Origin: Kondoa malvinella
Lineage: Eukaryota; Basidiomycota; Agaricostilbomycetes; Agaricostilbales; Kondoaceae
Assembly (NCBI GenBank): GCA_039545315.1
Contig: BCIM01000015.1
Span: 134,522 to 198,521, forward strand
Reading direction: 5' to 3'
DNA length: 64,000 nt
Shown piece by piece: positions 1 to 10,876 of the stretch (its first letter is position 1; each line of letters starts with the position of its first letter). The position numbers were made by a program, and so were the translations under genes. The notes under the pieces are model-generated. The model had not been told where the DNA came from, did not search any database, and worked only from the letters and a program-made list of their open reading frames with translations.

Positions 1-269
1 GATTCAAGGCATCAAGACAACGAAGAGAATGTGTTGCGCCGCTTCCATTCCAGACCTGCAGAACCTATTCTGGAAATGGCAGAGAGTGATGCGGACAGGC
101 GCTAGTTAGCTAGGAATCGAAATGAACATTGTATCTGATGTGCATAGAGGGTGAATGTCATAGAAACTGAGGTGTGCTATAATGCAGGGCTGCACATTCT
201 AAACAAGCTCTACAAGTTGTACAGCTATACAGCTATTGAACGATATGTACACAGCTATGGCCGATCTCC

Positions 270-1641
270 CTAAGACCATCGATCCAAGAGAACAGCTGGC
301 TTTGCTGTGATCGCGGCGAAGAGCTCTTTAGCTTGGACAGTCTTGCTTTCGGTCACCGAGCTGGAATCGGAAGACTCTGTTGCTAGTACTGTATTACTTT
401 CGGTTGCGCTCGTCGATGTTGGGCTGGAAGACTCGGCGGAGCTTGAGGCAGATGCTGAGCTTTCGCTTTCTTTGACGCTGGATGAAGAGCTGCTTGATTC
501 CGAGGCAGACGAGGTTGGTTCGGCGCTGGATTCGCTCAAAGACTTGGTTGCTGAGCTAGACTCTGAGGCCGAAGACGATGACGATTCTTTAGCCTTGGAC
601 GACGAACTGGACTTTGGGGCTAAAGTCGATGACGAATCTTCAGACTTGGATGAGTGCTTCTCGTCAAGTTGTTTATGGGGAAAACTGGAAGAAGAGGCTG
701 AGGCTGAGGCTGAGGCTGAGGCTGATTCCGAGGACGAGGATGAGTCCACTGCAGCTTTGAGTAGCATTCTGCCAGACTCCTCAGGACGATAGACGACTTC
801 TGTGCGACCTGGGCCCATAGGATAACTAGAAGCTTCTTCAGTACAGCCCTATGTTGGAACAGCGATGACATACCCATTCTGATCAAGCACTGGTATCGTC
901 ATTGTCGTTGCGAGAAGCACTTCGACATAGGTTCTCGTGATTGCATCTGCAGCAGAGGTTGGCATCGTGGTAGCATCATCTTGGGAGACTGTAGGCGAAG
1001 CCGATGTAGTAGAGCTGTACCATCGAGCCACTCGTCAGCGTTTATTAATAGATAGACCAGCAAGGAACTGACCTTTCACCAAATTCGGCTTCTTGACCCT
1101 CTACCAGCTGCCGCTTGTAAACCACTGGACCCTGCGCCAATACCGAAGCCGCCCTAGCAAAGTTGTTCACCCCTTGCAAAAGCACTTTTGGGTCGGGATA
1201 GGAAGTAGAAGTAGGTACAGAGTCTGCCCATACTGCAGTAGAGGACGATGCTGTATCTGCCCAGAGACCAGTAGAAGGTGAAGGTGGAAGATTCTCGTTG
1301 TAGATGAGGGGAGCATCTTCCATTTGCCCCTTCGCTTTGGGAGCGCGCTTCTTGCAGGCTGTACCGGTTGCACGCTTCTGTTGCTTGGTAGGCGATTTGA
1401 GCAGGTAAACTGGTTCGCGTGAGCCGCGCTTCTCGAAGTTTAGCTGGTTCTCGAGCTGAAGTAGACGTTTGCTGAGACCGTCCATTGTCGGGTCTGTCGA
1501 AGAGCGAGATGGCTTGACGTGACGAGAGGTGGAGCGAGCTCTGATCCCGAACCGGCGGGCAGGCAAAGCTTCGACTTGATTGGATTGGTTGAGGACAGCG
1601 AGAAGTACAGCAAAGCAGACCATGAAGCTGAAGCGAGCCAT
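270..1641 (-). CDS. secreted Ser-rich protein with multiple dibasic (Kex2-like) sites
   Basis: Model complement(270..825, 874..1014, 1073..1641), 421 aa; the introns of 48 and 58 nt keep frame. The protein starts with a signal peptide (MARFSFMVCFAVLLAVL, then a SNQVEA cleavage region). The first exon carries repeated Lys-Arg pairs (LSKR, FEKR, QQKR, CKKR, YKRQL), typical of fungal secretory proteins cut by kexin in the Golgi. The last exon is a Ser/Ala/Glu-rich low-complexity tail of about 150 residues with poly-Ser runs. I see no enzymatic domain and no clear GPI signal, and I do not recognise a family. It could be a kexin-processed peptide precursor or a cell-wall-associated secreted protein. 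The opposite strand of the tail has a long open frame (307..792), a shadow of the Ser repeats. Confidence 0.7.
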
Positions 1642-2009
1642 TGTGTGTGTAGATTACTGAAGTTTGGTATTGACTGTGAACTGATGGGATGGATATGGAT
1701 GCCTTGCCAGAAGGTGAGACCTCAAGTACCAGACTTGGGTGAAGGAACAGCAGGAGAAAGATTGAAGAGATAGAGATCACAGATGGGAAGAGAAAAGAAG
1801 GAACAGAGAGCGAGTCTTATGATTAGGCAACGAACATCTTGTATATTTGAATCGAGACTGGCCGTTGCAGCCGTCGGCAAATCTTTGAAGGATCGGCAGC
1901 AGTTGGTTGAGAAATCACACAACATGCCATTTCACAGCAGAGAGATTAGCCGACGCAACATGCAAGGCATGACAAGCTAGCAAACGCATAATGTTCGACA
2001 TCAAGCACC

Positions 2010-2589
2010 ATGACAATAGAAGAGAAGGAGCAAGATTGGCTAAAGCTGCCCAACATTATGTTGTTCGGTGGTACCAGTCGAGAGCAACTGGCGTATTGCG
2101 ACAACTTTTACGAATATGAATTCAAAGTCGATGGTCGATCTTACAAGACTGTCGAGCACCTCTTCCAAAGCTACAAATTCCACGAGAATGGCGCGCCAAC
2201 AGAATACTCTGAGCAGATCAGGACATGCAAGGACGGTCCAGAGGCGAAACGGTTAGGTGCAACAAAGAGAGTTTCACGAGAGGTTTTGGACGCCTGGAAA
2301 AGCGGTGGAAGCCAGCGGGCAATGAGCTTGGCTCTAGCTGCAAAATTTGCAAAGGGATCAGAGCTGGCACAGAAGCTAGTCGCGGATTCAGGGAATGCTC
2401 TGCTGGTCGAAAAGGTTGAAGACGAGTGAGTTTCCTTGCCTAGCTGTACTATTCATCTCGCTCATGTTATCTGTTAGCCCTACATGGGATGACAAGGTCT
2501 GGGGAGCAGGCAAAGACGGTGTGGGCCTCAACAGGATGGGTGTCATGCTAACCAACTGGCGAGATGAGCTGAAAGCAAAGGCAAACTAG
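2010..2589 (+). CDS. NADAR (YbiA-like) domain protein
   Basis: Model join(2010..2425, 2478..2589), 175 aa; one 52-nt intron (gtgagt donor, gttag acceptor). The whole protein is a NADAR/YbiA domain: an early LFGG turn, CDNFYEYEF, then KTVEHLFQSYKF in the middle and a C-terminal WDDKVWGAGKDGVGLNRMG block that ends in TNWRDEL. The family cleaves N-glycosidic bonds of reactive riboflavin intermediates or ADP-ribose-type ligands. The Trp/Asp/Gly/Asn signature at the end is split by the intron and only restored after splicing, which supports the model. The ATG follows a favourable AGCACC context. Confidence 0.88.
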
Positions 2590-3043
2590 GCCCAATCCAA
2601 TGCTCTTGTACATGCACATGCCGTGAGAGCTGTATCTACATCTTCTTGTGCAGTTTCTGCTTGCCTTCGTGATGCGTTTTGATCGGCCAGAGGTCGGTCA
2701 CGGAAAGCCCTGCCAGCCCTTTCAGCGTGTTACCGACAGGAAGAATGTGACACATACTGTTTGTGAAGCACTACGCCTGTCAAAGGCCGAATTGCGCTGT
2801 TCTAGGTCTGCCAGGCCTATCAAGACCATCCGGTAGCTTACTGCCTCCAGGAGGGGGGGGCAGGTCTTGCAATCGTTGCATGTCGAGGATTTGTGCTGAC
2901 AAGTGAAGCCTTTTGATCGCTTTGTACGTGCAAATCAGCCGACATTGAAGTACTGAACAAGCTTCACTGACCTGCTTGGAAGTGGACTGCATCCAGCTAG
3001 TGCTGTCGTCTGACGTCGACCATCCATAGCTGATTCAACACAA
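2590..3043. other. intergenic region between convergent genes
   Basis: About 450 nt between the stop codons of the NADAR gene and the TMEM242-like gene. Open frames here are short and show no family similarity. The only notable feature is an uninterrupted run of G near 2852-2860. No RNA gene seen. Confidence 0.5.
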
Positions 3044-3780
3044 TCACTTGACATTCGCTGCTTCCGCCTTTTGTTGCCTAAGCTGACTGTCCAATTCTTC
3101 CATCCAACCCGCAACGCCTTTTTCCTGATATTGCCTGCCTAGCTTTTCCTCATCCAGCACAGGCATCGGTTTAGGCGTCTCTTTGAAGCCTTCTAGGAAT
3201 TTTGGAACTGTGATGTAGCGATTCACTACGACCGGTGCGTCTCGTTTCATCTTTTCGGTAAAGGATTTCATCTGTGGGATTCGTGACGATGTCAGACCCG
3301 GTCAAGAGTCAATAAGCACATCACTGAACGCACATCATGCACATCCATAGCTCTAGCTATCCACCAACCCGTCGCACCAAAAGTACCAAGCACAAGAGCC
3401 GTCGCTATACCAAACGCTTTCGCCGTGAAGAAGACAGGATCAAAGTTATCTCCTGGTATAGGCGGTGGTAGCGGTTCCTTGTTCGCGTCACCCCTCACGA
3501 AAGCCCAAAAGGATTCTTGCTTGTCTGGCACGACAACCGGTGACTGCGATAAGATGGTCTTGTTGTTTGAAAAGTAGGCTTTGTTTTTCTGCGGTGAGAG
3601 ATCACGTAGACGTAGCTTGAGAGGTGAAGCGCTGCTGCTGCTGTTGTCGGGCGTTTGTACTTTCTTGAAGAGATATTTCGCTGTTCTGCCTGTGATGAAT
3701 AGCGCTGTACCGGCTGCGGTGATGAGAATCAATGGCAGTCGCTTCTTTAGCCTGTCTCGAGCGGCTTCATCCTCCGACAT
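3044..3780 (-). CDS. TMEM242-like (DUF1358) two-helix membrane protein
   Basis: Model complement(3044..3271, 3334..3780), 224 aa; the intron of 62 nt is phase 0. Two hydrophobic helices are visible: LPLILITAAGTALFI near residue 15 and GIATALVLGTFGATGWWIA near 125, followed by MDVHDMKSFTEKM. The second helix plus a 'V-x-D-M-K-x-F' tail is the pattern of the TMEM242/DUF1358 family, small mitochondrial inner-membrane proteins linked in animals to assembly of the ATP synthase c-ring and complex I. The linker is Ser/Pro-rich and longer than in animals. The C-terminus is a charged helix that ends in a Gln/Lys/Ala-rich segment. A longer in-frame extension to 3894 exists, but the ATG at 3780 gives the natural MSEDEAARDRLKK start. 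Confidence 0.65.
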
Positions 3781-3911
3781 GTTGGCTGTTGCGAGCAAAG
3801 AGTTGAGATATTCGCTTAGACAGCAACAGCGAGAATTACAAGTTCCTAGACTGCCAGCATGGTCAAATTGAGCACGTCTCCTTCCCTTCAACACGCCGGA
3901 GTTTGAGACTG

Positions 3912-4680
3912 ATGAACGAAGCAGAGTACGAAATCAAGGCAGACTTGGAAAACGTCACCGACTTGGAACCTGCAGATGCTATAGACGTCTTTGCACCTGT
4001 GTTTAAAGTGCTATGTACATCAGTGAGTTGGGCTTCCATGCTGCTTGAGCCTTGTCGTTGAGCTGATGCGAATCTATAGTGTTTGTCACGACTCGACCTT
4101 TCAGTCGAATGGCAGACTGAATTTCTGCGCAGGTAGACAAGTGCATCCGAATTGGGTCACTGTAGATCCTACAGAAGATCGACCAATGCAAGGCAGTAGA
4201 GGGACAGCACATTTCGTATGGAAGTGCGGCCAGTGTAAAGTAGGCTCTCATCCTTCTCATCGTTCACCAGACACTCATTCTGACCGTCTACAGAGAGCAG
4301 CATCAGCATCGGTAGATACGACTTACAAGCGCTCTCCTCTGACGGCAGATATGTCGGATAGTCATCAATGGGCTACTTTGGGGGTAGTAGAATGTCGAGG
4401 ATGTGAATTTGTAGAGTTTGATGCAAAGCAGGTGCGTCTCTTTACCCTATAGCCCAAACTCTGGCTCAGAATAGGAATGATAGACAACGTGGAAATGTCA
4501 AGGGAGAGAGTCTGGTACCAAGTTTGCAGATTTTGAGATAGAAGATTGGACGGATTATGATGGTCAGTGTTCGCTTGCAATCGAGATGGTCGGTCTGATT
4601 TTCGTTACCGCCCAATCACAGAGAAGCCTGGAGAACCTGTTGGCATTACCGAAGTAGAGACAAGGATAACAAGAGCATGA
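3912..4680 (+). CDS. CXXC zinc-binding protein, CZIB/UPF0587 family
   Basis: Model join(3912..4022, 4080..4084, 4137..4239, 4294..4431, 4484..4562, 4622..4680), 164 aa, against about 160 in the family. N-terminal KADLENVTDLEPAD is the family hallmark. The first zinc pair reads CTSC, then HPNW; the second pair is CGQC after FVWK; the end has ECRGCEFVEFDA, ESGTKFADFEIEDWTDYD and a short tail. The first CXXC is only complete if a 5-nt exon (4080..4084) is used between introns of 57 and 52 nt: it supplies the second Cys and restores the frame into HPNWVTVD. The family binds zinc through the two CXXC pairs; its cellular role is poorly defined. Confidence 0.85.
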
Positions 4681-5631
4681 GTGCACATTCATCGGTTCTG
4701 CGGCTGGACCTTCACTGTTCTCAATTGTCTTCGGACTATCGCTCTTCCAACTGCTTTGTCCTTGCCCGCTTTCCCACTTGGTGTTCCACCATTCTCATGC
4801 CAATATTTGCACAGACATTTGCTCTCTCTCTCCCTTTCTCTAGCTTCCTCGCCTGCTGGTATATTACTCACTGCCTTCTGTTCTTAATACCTTGGTGATT
4901 ATCTGATTATATTCTCGGTCTGCAAGTGTTCTTTCAGACTGAGCCTGGCGGTCTGGTGCGGCCTGGACAAGCAGCGTACTGCCGGGTACGTGTATTTCTG
5001 CCAGACCAAGACAGGTCGACTGCTGTACAAGCGATTACGCTGTGTCCACAAATCATGCAACATTTCAATCTTCAGCGCGCGACTTCTGCTCTGCTCTTTT
5101 ACGCGACTGACTGCAGCACACAGCAATGCATAGAGGTCACGGTGATAACGCAGCGAAATGTCTCGGCAATTTACATCGTGCCACAGACGTTGGAGCGGGT
5201 GTTCAAGCGCGATCAACTATTTGTATGCCTTTTGAAAAGTGCAGACCAACGGACAAAATCACATAGTGTATATATACCACGACCTTTGAACGCATACCCA
5301 AGCGTCCTCTATACCTGATCGCAAAAGGAGTCGCACGGCAATCGTTGGTCGTAATTTCGTTGGCATTCCTCCCGCTGTCCGGTCAAGAGACGTACAAGGG
5401 ACAGGCAGTCCGAAGACATCTAGCTCCTTCTCTTGCAAGCATCTCGTCAAACGTAACTCTTCTTGATCTATCTCGGGCACGCGTCTCCCATTCAAAAAGT
5501 TGAAGTAGCCGCTCGTGCATAACGCAAGGGGTGTGAAACGCAGCACGTCCAGAAGGCAGCAAGTGTGCAGCAAGAGCAGCGCGCTGTCTCTGTCAACCGC
5601 GACAGCTCTCTCTCTCTCTCTTCTCGCAAAC
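4681..5631. other. long intergenic region, pyrimidine-rich upstream of the next gene
   Basis: About 950 nt with no supportable gene. Short open frames on both strands (for example 4926..5318 + and 5259..5645 -) overlap each other and resemble no family. CT-rich tracts occur near 4818-4845 and, as a (CT)n run, at about 5606-5622, directly upstream of the next ATG. Pyrimidine tracts of this kind are common in fungal core promoters. Confidence 0.4.
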
Positions 5632-7306
5632 ATGTCTTCACTCAAGTATATCCGAACCGAGCAAATATCTGAAGACTGCGATGTCTTTGAAGACGCGCTG
5701 TCGTCACCAACAGCTTCTATATTCCAGCTGCAGGAAGCCTCTCAGCCTAGACGATCAAGTCGCAGGTGAGCTTGGGCCTGCACCTTTGGACGCGCCGCAA
5801 ATAGCTGACGTGACTTTTTATGAAAGTCGCAACGAGACGATAAGGGCATCTCAATCAAGCCTATACTCCAACTACGCGTCTTCCTCCTCTTCACATAGTC
5901 TGCACTCCCGAAGAAACCCATCAATTTCGTCAACGACACTTTCCGGTCTAAATGTAGAAGCACTGTTGGATTCTTGCGATCTGGACGAGCTCGACTGGCC
6001 TGCACAAGCTTTGGCAGAGGAGGGTTCTGAGGATGAACTGTCAGAGAATGATCCGGAAAGGACGCCGCGCCCATCGTCGCAAAAGTTTAACCCAAAACAG
6101 ACCAGCCCGACTCCAGCACGAACTCACAACTTTCTCTTGAAGCCTGAATACAGGTCGCCTATATCAGCAAAGGTCTTAGCGCCATACCCTAGCGCTTCTT
6201 CGCCGCCTCATGCATCTTCAACTTCTTTCCCTCTACCTCCAGCTCGATCCGATGTCACCAAAGAGCTTCAAGTCAGTAGGGACCTCATATCAGCGCTCCA
6301 GCTCAGCTCACCGCAACCTCAAACGACACCTCCGTCGTCTGATGACGCGGCAACGCTTCCAAGTCATCGTCTCTCTTCACCTCCTTCCCTCCCGCCTAAG
6401 GCCGCACCAGTCGCAGAACTCATGCAGCGTGGATATTCCGACTCTCAGGTCGCCGGCAACAGAATGCTCAATGCGCTACATTCTAGCGTTGCCAATTTAA
6501 GATCGGACCCTCTATCCGCACCATCTTTCTCAGATGTCGACTCTGGTTACGGGTCTCCTTTACGATCATCAGTCCAGTCATCAATGTCCCACAGCTCTTC
6601 TGGCAGCTCTTTCCGCTGGTCTTCTGGTACCGACTCGACTACGTTCACTGTACCATCTGTCAGCACTCGCTCCAGCCCTGCAACAAGCCGTAAAGGTTCC
6701 ATTGGTGCGGATTCGATCGTATCAATCTCAAGGAGCGGCAGTCATTGTTCATCATATGGCTACCCTTCACCTCCAGTTATAGCAGAATCTCCTTTAGACG
6801 AAGAAGCGGCCACCGATTATATGCTCTGCAGCAAGCCGATATGGTCTGAATACATTGACCAGCAATTTGCCAACTCTCCAGCCCAAGAAGTCAAGCCTCT
6901 AGCTCTTCCTTCGCGCTCGCCTCCTACACCGCCTCGAAAAGCGTCAATGCATCACTTGCGCTCGTCAAATCGATCTCCTACAAACAAGTCCCTCTCTCCT
7001 CCTGGCACAATACGCAAGCGGACCGTCTCAAACAACTCTACCATCGCTTCTACCTATGTTCCATCTGTACCAGCGCAAACACTCTCGCCTGCTCCAGCGC
7101 CCGCTTTGAAGCAAAAGAAGTCCTTCGCAAACTTCCTAGGGCTGAAGAAGCAGAGCAGTGTCGCTTCGTTACGTACTGTGCATGGCAATGACCAGCCCAC
7201 TTCTCCTCCTCGAAAGTCTAGGTCAGTCGCCCTGATTTGCTAATCTCGTATCATGGGCTCATCTGCTGAAAATAGCCTGGCGCCGACTAACAATAAAAGA
7301 TCATGA
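5632..7306 (+). CDS. Ser/Pro-rich low-complexity protein with PxxP motifs
   Basis: Model join(5632..5765, 5827..7221, 7276..7306), 519 aa; introns of 61 and 54 nt. No globular domain is recognised. The protein starts with an acidic segment (TEQISEDCDVFEDAL), continues with long Ser/Pro/Thr-rich stretches, contains proline motifs of SH3-ligand type (PPTPPRK, SPPRKS), and ends in a basic segment (KQKKSFANFLGLKKQSS, then NNKRS). A short conserved-looking element, EEAATDYMLCSKPIWSEYID, lies near residue 380 and may be a binding motif. It looks like a phosphorylated scaffold or cytoskeletal/signalling adaptor, but this is inference from composition only. Confidence 0.7.
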
Positions 7307-7813
7307 ATGTCTAATCAAGTCGTCAAATTGGTTTAGTGCTTGGTGTATATAATTTGGGCCGTTCAGAGCAAGGACAGTGTTCAGTTTGGGTCAAACGCAG
7401 AGGTGTATAGGACTGTACAGAGGGATTTAGTAAGCGTGCATTGGATTCGTTTGGCATGTACCTGGTCGCCAGGAACGATCCGCTATCGCGTCCAAGACGG
7501 GAAGAATTACAAGCTTTCAGTTCCCGCTGCTTCGGTTGGCTTACATGCGCGATGAATGCTTACGGATGTCTACTACCGCGGACAACTACCTTACGTGAGC
7601 TCTGTGCTACTATGCTTGGCTTCAGTTGCCATCGGCCTTTACCCCCTTCAAAACTTCCTAACGCGGCTCGTCCCTTTATTTTCGGGAGCTAAATGACGCG
7701 GATGATTGTCTCTCCTCTGCGTAATTTGTCTTGCTTCATACTTTTTGGGGCGCATTCTCCTCCTCCTTCTCTTTTCTCCATACCATCACCGCATTTTTCT
7801 TATCGCAAGCAAA
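7307..7813. other. intergenic/promoter region with pyrimidine-rich tract
   Basis: No gene supported. A strongly pyrimidine-rich stretch (about 7755-7800) sits directly before the next start codon, as in several other genes of this window. Confidence 0.4.
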
Positions 7814-9098
7814 ATGAAGTACCAACTCGCTCTCCTCGCTGCTGCCGCCTTTGCGCGTGCCCAAGAATCCGTCTCTGCCTCTGCTGAGATCAGCATTGTG
7901 CCAGGCGAGACCCTCAGCGAAGGTTCCACAATGATGGCAGAGCCATCTGCTGCTCAATCTGCAACCCCGTCTGGTCTCCCTGTGACCGAGAACACCACCT
8001 ACGCAGTACGTTCTTCAACCTTTAACAGTGGCAGCTTCAGTTCCTAACAATTGTGCTCTTCAGTACGAGTGCGAGGCCGGCAGCTCGCTCACCTACGCTA
8101 TCGTCAACGCTACCTTCTCTGGCGTCGACCTCCAGACTGCTGTTGACTACTTCAGCATGTGGACCATGTCTGCGTAAGTTGCCTTTTTGGTCGAGCACGT
8201 TGCGAATGCTTATCTGTCAAATTATTCTAGTCCTGGTGAAGTCACCGACAGCTCCGGATCCAACATGACCGGTGACACTCGCACTTACACCCCTGAGTGA
8301 GTGCTGCGCAGCATTTATTTCGATTTGGCTCATCCAGTGCTTTCCCAGGGGTGCCGACTACTCAGTCACCCAGACTCTGACCAATGCCACAATTGACATG
8401 ATGACTGGAGCTCTACACCAGAACTTCGAGGTCAGCTGTTTGCCTAGCCCTTATTGCACTGAAACTGACGAAAGGATGCGTCTAATAGGTCACTGATGTG
8501 TGTTATCGCCTCTTACTGTAGTGAAACTTCGTTGCTAATATGTTCTTCAGTCATACCAAATCAGCGATGACTTGACTGTCTCATCCGCCTACTATGACCT
8601 TCAAGTCTACGAAGATGAAGCCACTGGCGAGACTACTATGCAGGTCAGTCAGCAAGCACCTGCAACAGAATTATACTGATACTTCTTCCATTGCAGTACT
8701 TCGTCAACGCATGCACTGACAACCAAGATGCTCTCCTCGCCGCTCTCCCAGCTTCGTTCCAGAACGCCATCACCTACTGGGAACAGCAATTGACCGGCGC
8801 AGTTGAATCCGGCATGATGTCTGGCTCAATGAGCATGATGAGCATGATGTCTTCTGCTGCTGGACCAATTGCCTCTGCTTCTGAGGCTGTTGCATCCGCT
8901 ACCGACGGTGGTCTTCTTTCAAGCATCACTGGTGCCCCGTAAGTTCTGATCGTGTTCAAGATTGACGAGATCTCATTGTTCTCGCACAGTGCCGCTGGTC
9001 TCTCATCTGCCGCCGCTGGTGTCACCGGTGGAATCGCATCCGCCATCCCAACCGCTCTACCTTCCCTCCGTGCTCGCGCTGCCGGTCGCTGGGACTAG
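7814..9098 (+). CDS. intron-rich secreted protein of unknown family
   Basis: Model join(7814..8005, 8064..8173, 8231..8296, 8349..8430, 8489..8497, 8551..8643, 8697..8938, 8990..9098), 300 aa. It has a signal peptide (MKYQLALLAAAAFARAQ), then a Ser/Thr/Pro-rich spacer, a domain with N-glycosylation sites and Cys residues (YECEAGSS, FSMWTMSA, NMTGDTRTY, YFVNACTDNQDALLAALP), a Met/Ser-rich repeat (MSGSMSMMSMMSS) and a Ser/Ala-rich C-terminus ending in RAAGRWD. Introns are 52-58 nt. A 9-nt exon (8489..8497, coding VTD) is implied, because otherwise one intron would be about 120 nt. I do not recognise the family; probably a cell-wall or extracellular protein. Confidence 0.75.
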
Positions 9099-9412
9099 AT
9101 GAGACGAACGTTGATGGAATATATGACCATGGACCGTGTCTTGCCGATGAAAGTAAATGTTTATAGCTGTTTCGAATAGAAGGATCCCGAACCATACCTG
9201 CTTTTGATCTATAGTCCCACATTCGTAGTGTCTGGAGACGTCTGGTTGGTCTGGTTCGTCTGCACATCATTGCATATCGATTCGCGAAAAGTGATATCCC
9301 ATGCACGGTATCTTTTACTACAAGCTTGCGTCCCGTAACCCATCGCTATTTGACAGACTGTTTCAAGCCAGGTTGATCTGTCGAGTATTTAGAAGAGCTT
9401 CTTCGCGTCAAG

Positions 9413-10662
9413 CTATCGACTCACATCATTCAGACCGATAGCGGTGCAGGCCTTTTGATGTGCGCTGTACTGCCTTACTTGAGATCCGGTCGCCAATTCC
9501 CAAAGTCTGGCAGAATGATCCGAGCTAGCGCTGACCAGATAGGCCGAATCCGCAGAGAAAGCCATATCCCACACCCAGCGTTGGTGACCAATGAGTTCTT
9601 TCTCCAATTTATGCGTCGGTCCTTCTACGTTCCAGATCTTGACTGTAGTATCGGCAGAGCAAGTAGCCAAAAGCCGGGTATCTGGACTCATCAAGCAGCG
9701 CAAGATGTACCTATTGTGGGCTTGGAATTTGTGCTTCGGGAAGAGGACTGTTTCACCATTTTCGTTCTCTGACCATGCCCAAATGTAAATGCTGCCTTTG
9801 TTGTTGCCTCCGACTAGACATGAGCCGTCCGAGGCGACAGATACTGACCGCATGGGTACATCATCTTCCGGTAGCTGCAGCGATGTCAGTCTGTATATAA
9901 TCGATAGAGCGGAGACAGTTTACGAGTTCATGCGTGCATTGGTTCCGCTGTAGATCCCAGACTTTGATGGCGCCGGATTGATCGCAAGAGACCAGTTCGC
10001 CTTGATTCGGATGAATGACACAGTCATTCACTGGTGATCTATGATCAAAGTTGCGTTGTATTGTACATGTCCTTGCTCGGAATTCAGCTTTCGATTGCTT
10101 TTCGAGCACAAGGGAAGCTAACCTGACTTCCCAGATCTTTAGCGTGCCATCTTCACTCCCAGTCACTATCCAGCTCGCTTCTATATTCCAGGCCAAAGCT
10201 GTAATGTTGCCTTCATGTCCTTCGAACTTCGCTATCGGCGCTGAACCTCCTCCAGCACTCGCCTGAGCGCCCGTCGGAGCACCTGAATGCTGCACATCGT
10301 ATAGATGCACGTTCTTGGCACCAGCAGCAGCTATGAAGCGCTTGTCCGGTGAGATAGCGAGTCGGTTCACTTGCTGTGCTCCAACATGTCAGCTGCCTTG
10401 CAACTGACGACCAAAGAGAGAGCGACTTGCAGATTCAGCATGCTGTATTGTGCGCGAGCAGATGCCAGACCAGGCTTCCCATAAGCGTATAGTCTAGTCA
10501 AAGATGTCAGAACAAAGCTTCGCATGAACTTCTTGTCAAGTCAAAACAGACGTGGTCATAGCCCTGTCAAGTCAAAGGCGTCAGCGAGTAACAGCAGCGA
10601 CGAATGGATCTTACAGCCGTGCAAAGAAGAACGCTCAAGGCTCCTTGATCTGAGCCCGCCAT
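9413..10662 (-). CDS. LST8: LST8, WD-repeat subunit of TOR complexes
   Basis: Model complement(9413..9874, 9924..10071, 10123..10373, 10431..10493, 10552..10563, 10615..10662), 327 aa, close to the usual 300-320. WD repeats run throughout: GYDHTIRLWEAWSG, QVNRLAISPDKR, GHEGNITALAWN, HPNQGELVSCDQSG with KVWDL, SADTTVKIW, SSDHSARLWELATG, and the terminal AHQKACTAIGLND. This order is that of Lst8/GbetaL, which binds the kinase domain of TOR in TORC1 and TORC2. GYDH is coded by a 12-nt exon. The intron at 10374..10430 begins with GCAAGT (GC-AG type). The last codons could read through to the stop at 9413 or splice once more at a strong gtgagt just before it, changing only the final few residues. 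Confidence 0.92.
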
Positions 10663-10876
10663 GGTCAACAGAGCTTAAGAGCGAGCGAGGCAGCTTCTAT
10701 TGTTCTTAAGCTACGTTTCAATTCCTGCTATTCTGCATATTGTAGCGGCCTATACGCCAACTTGGCGTATACTGTCAGTTACCAAATGCCGCTGAGCATG
10801 CCCAATGCCTATACTCTCTTGCCCTTCTGTTTCTGTTCATACGAGCGAGCCTATCTATCTGCCGTCGCATCCCGCA

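Noticed and set aside
307..792. 161-codon plus-strand frame rich in Leu/Asp/Glu
   Set aside because: Exact antisense of the poly-Ser tail of the secreted protein; Ser codon repeats create open frames on the other strand.
5606..5622. (CT)n microsatellite as regulatory element of special kind
   Set aside because: Pyrimidine tracts before start codons are common in fungal promoters and recur in this window.
10494..10614. One single long intron in LST8 instead of two with a 12-nt exon
   Set aside because: This would delete GYDH from a highly conserved WD repeat.
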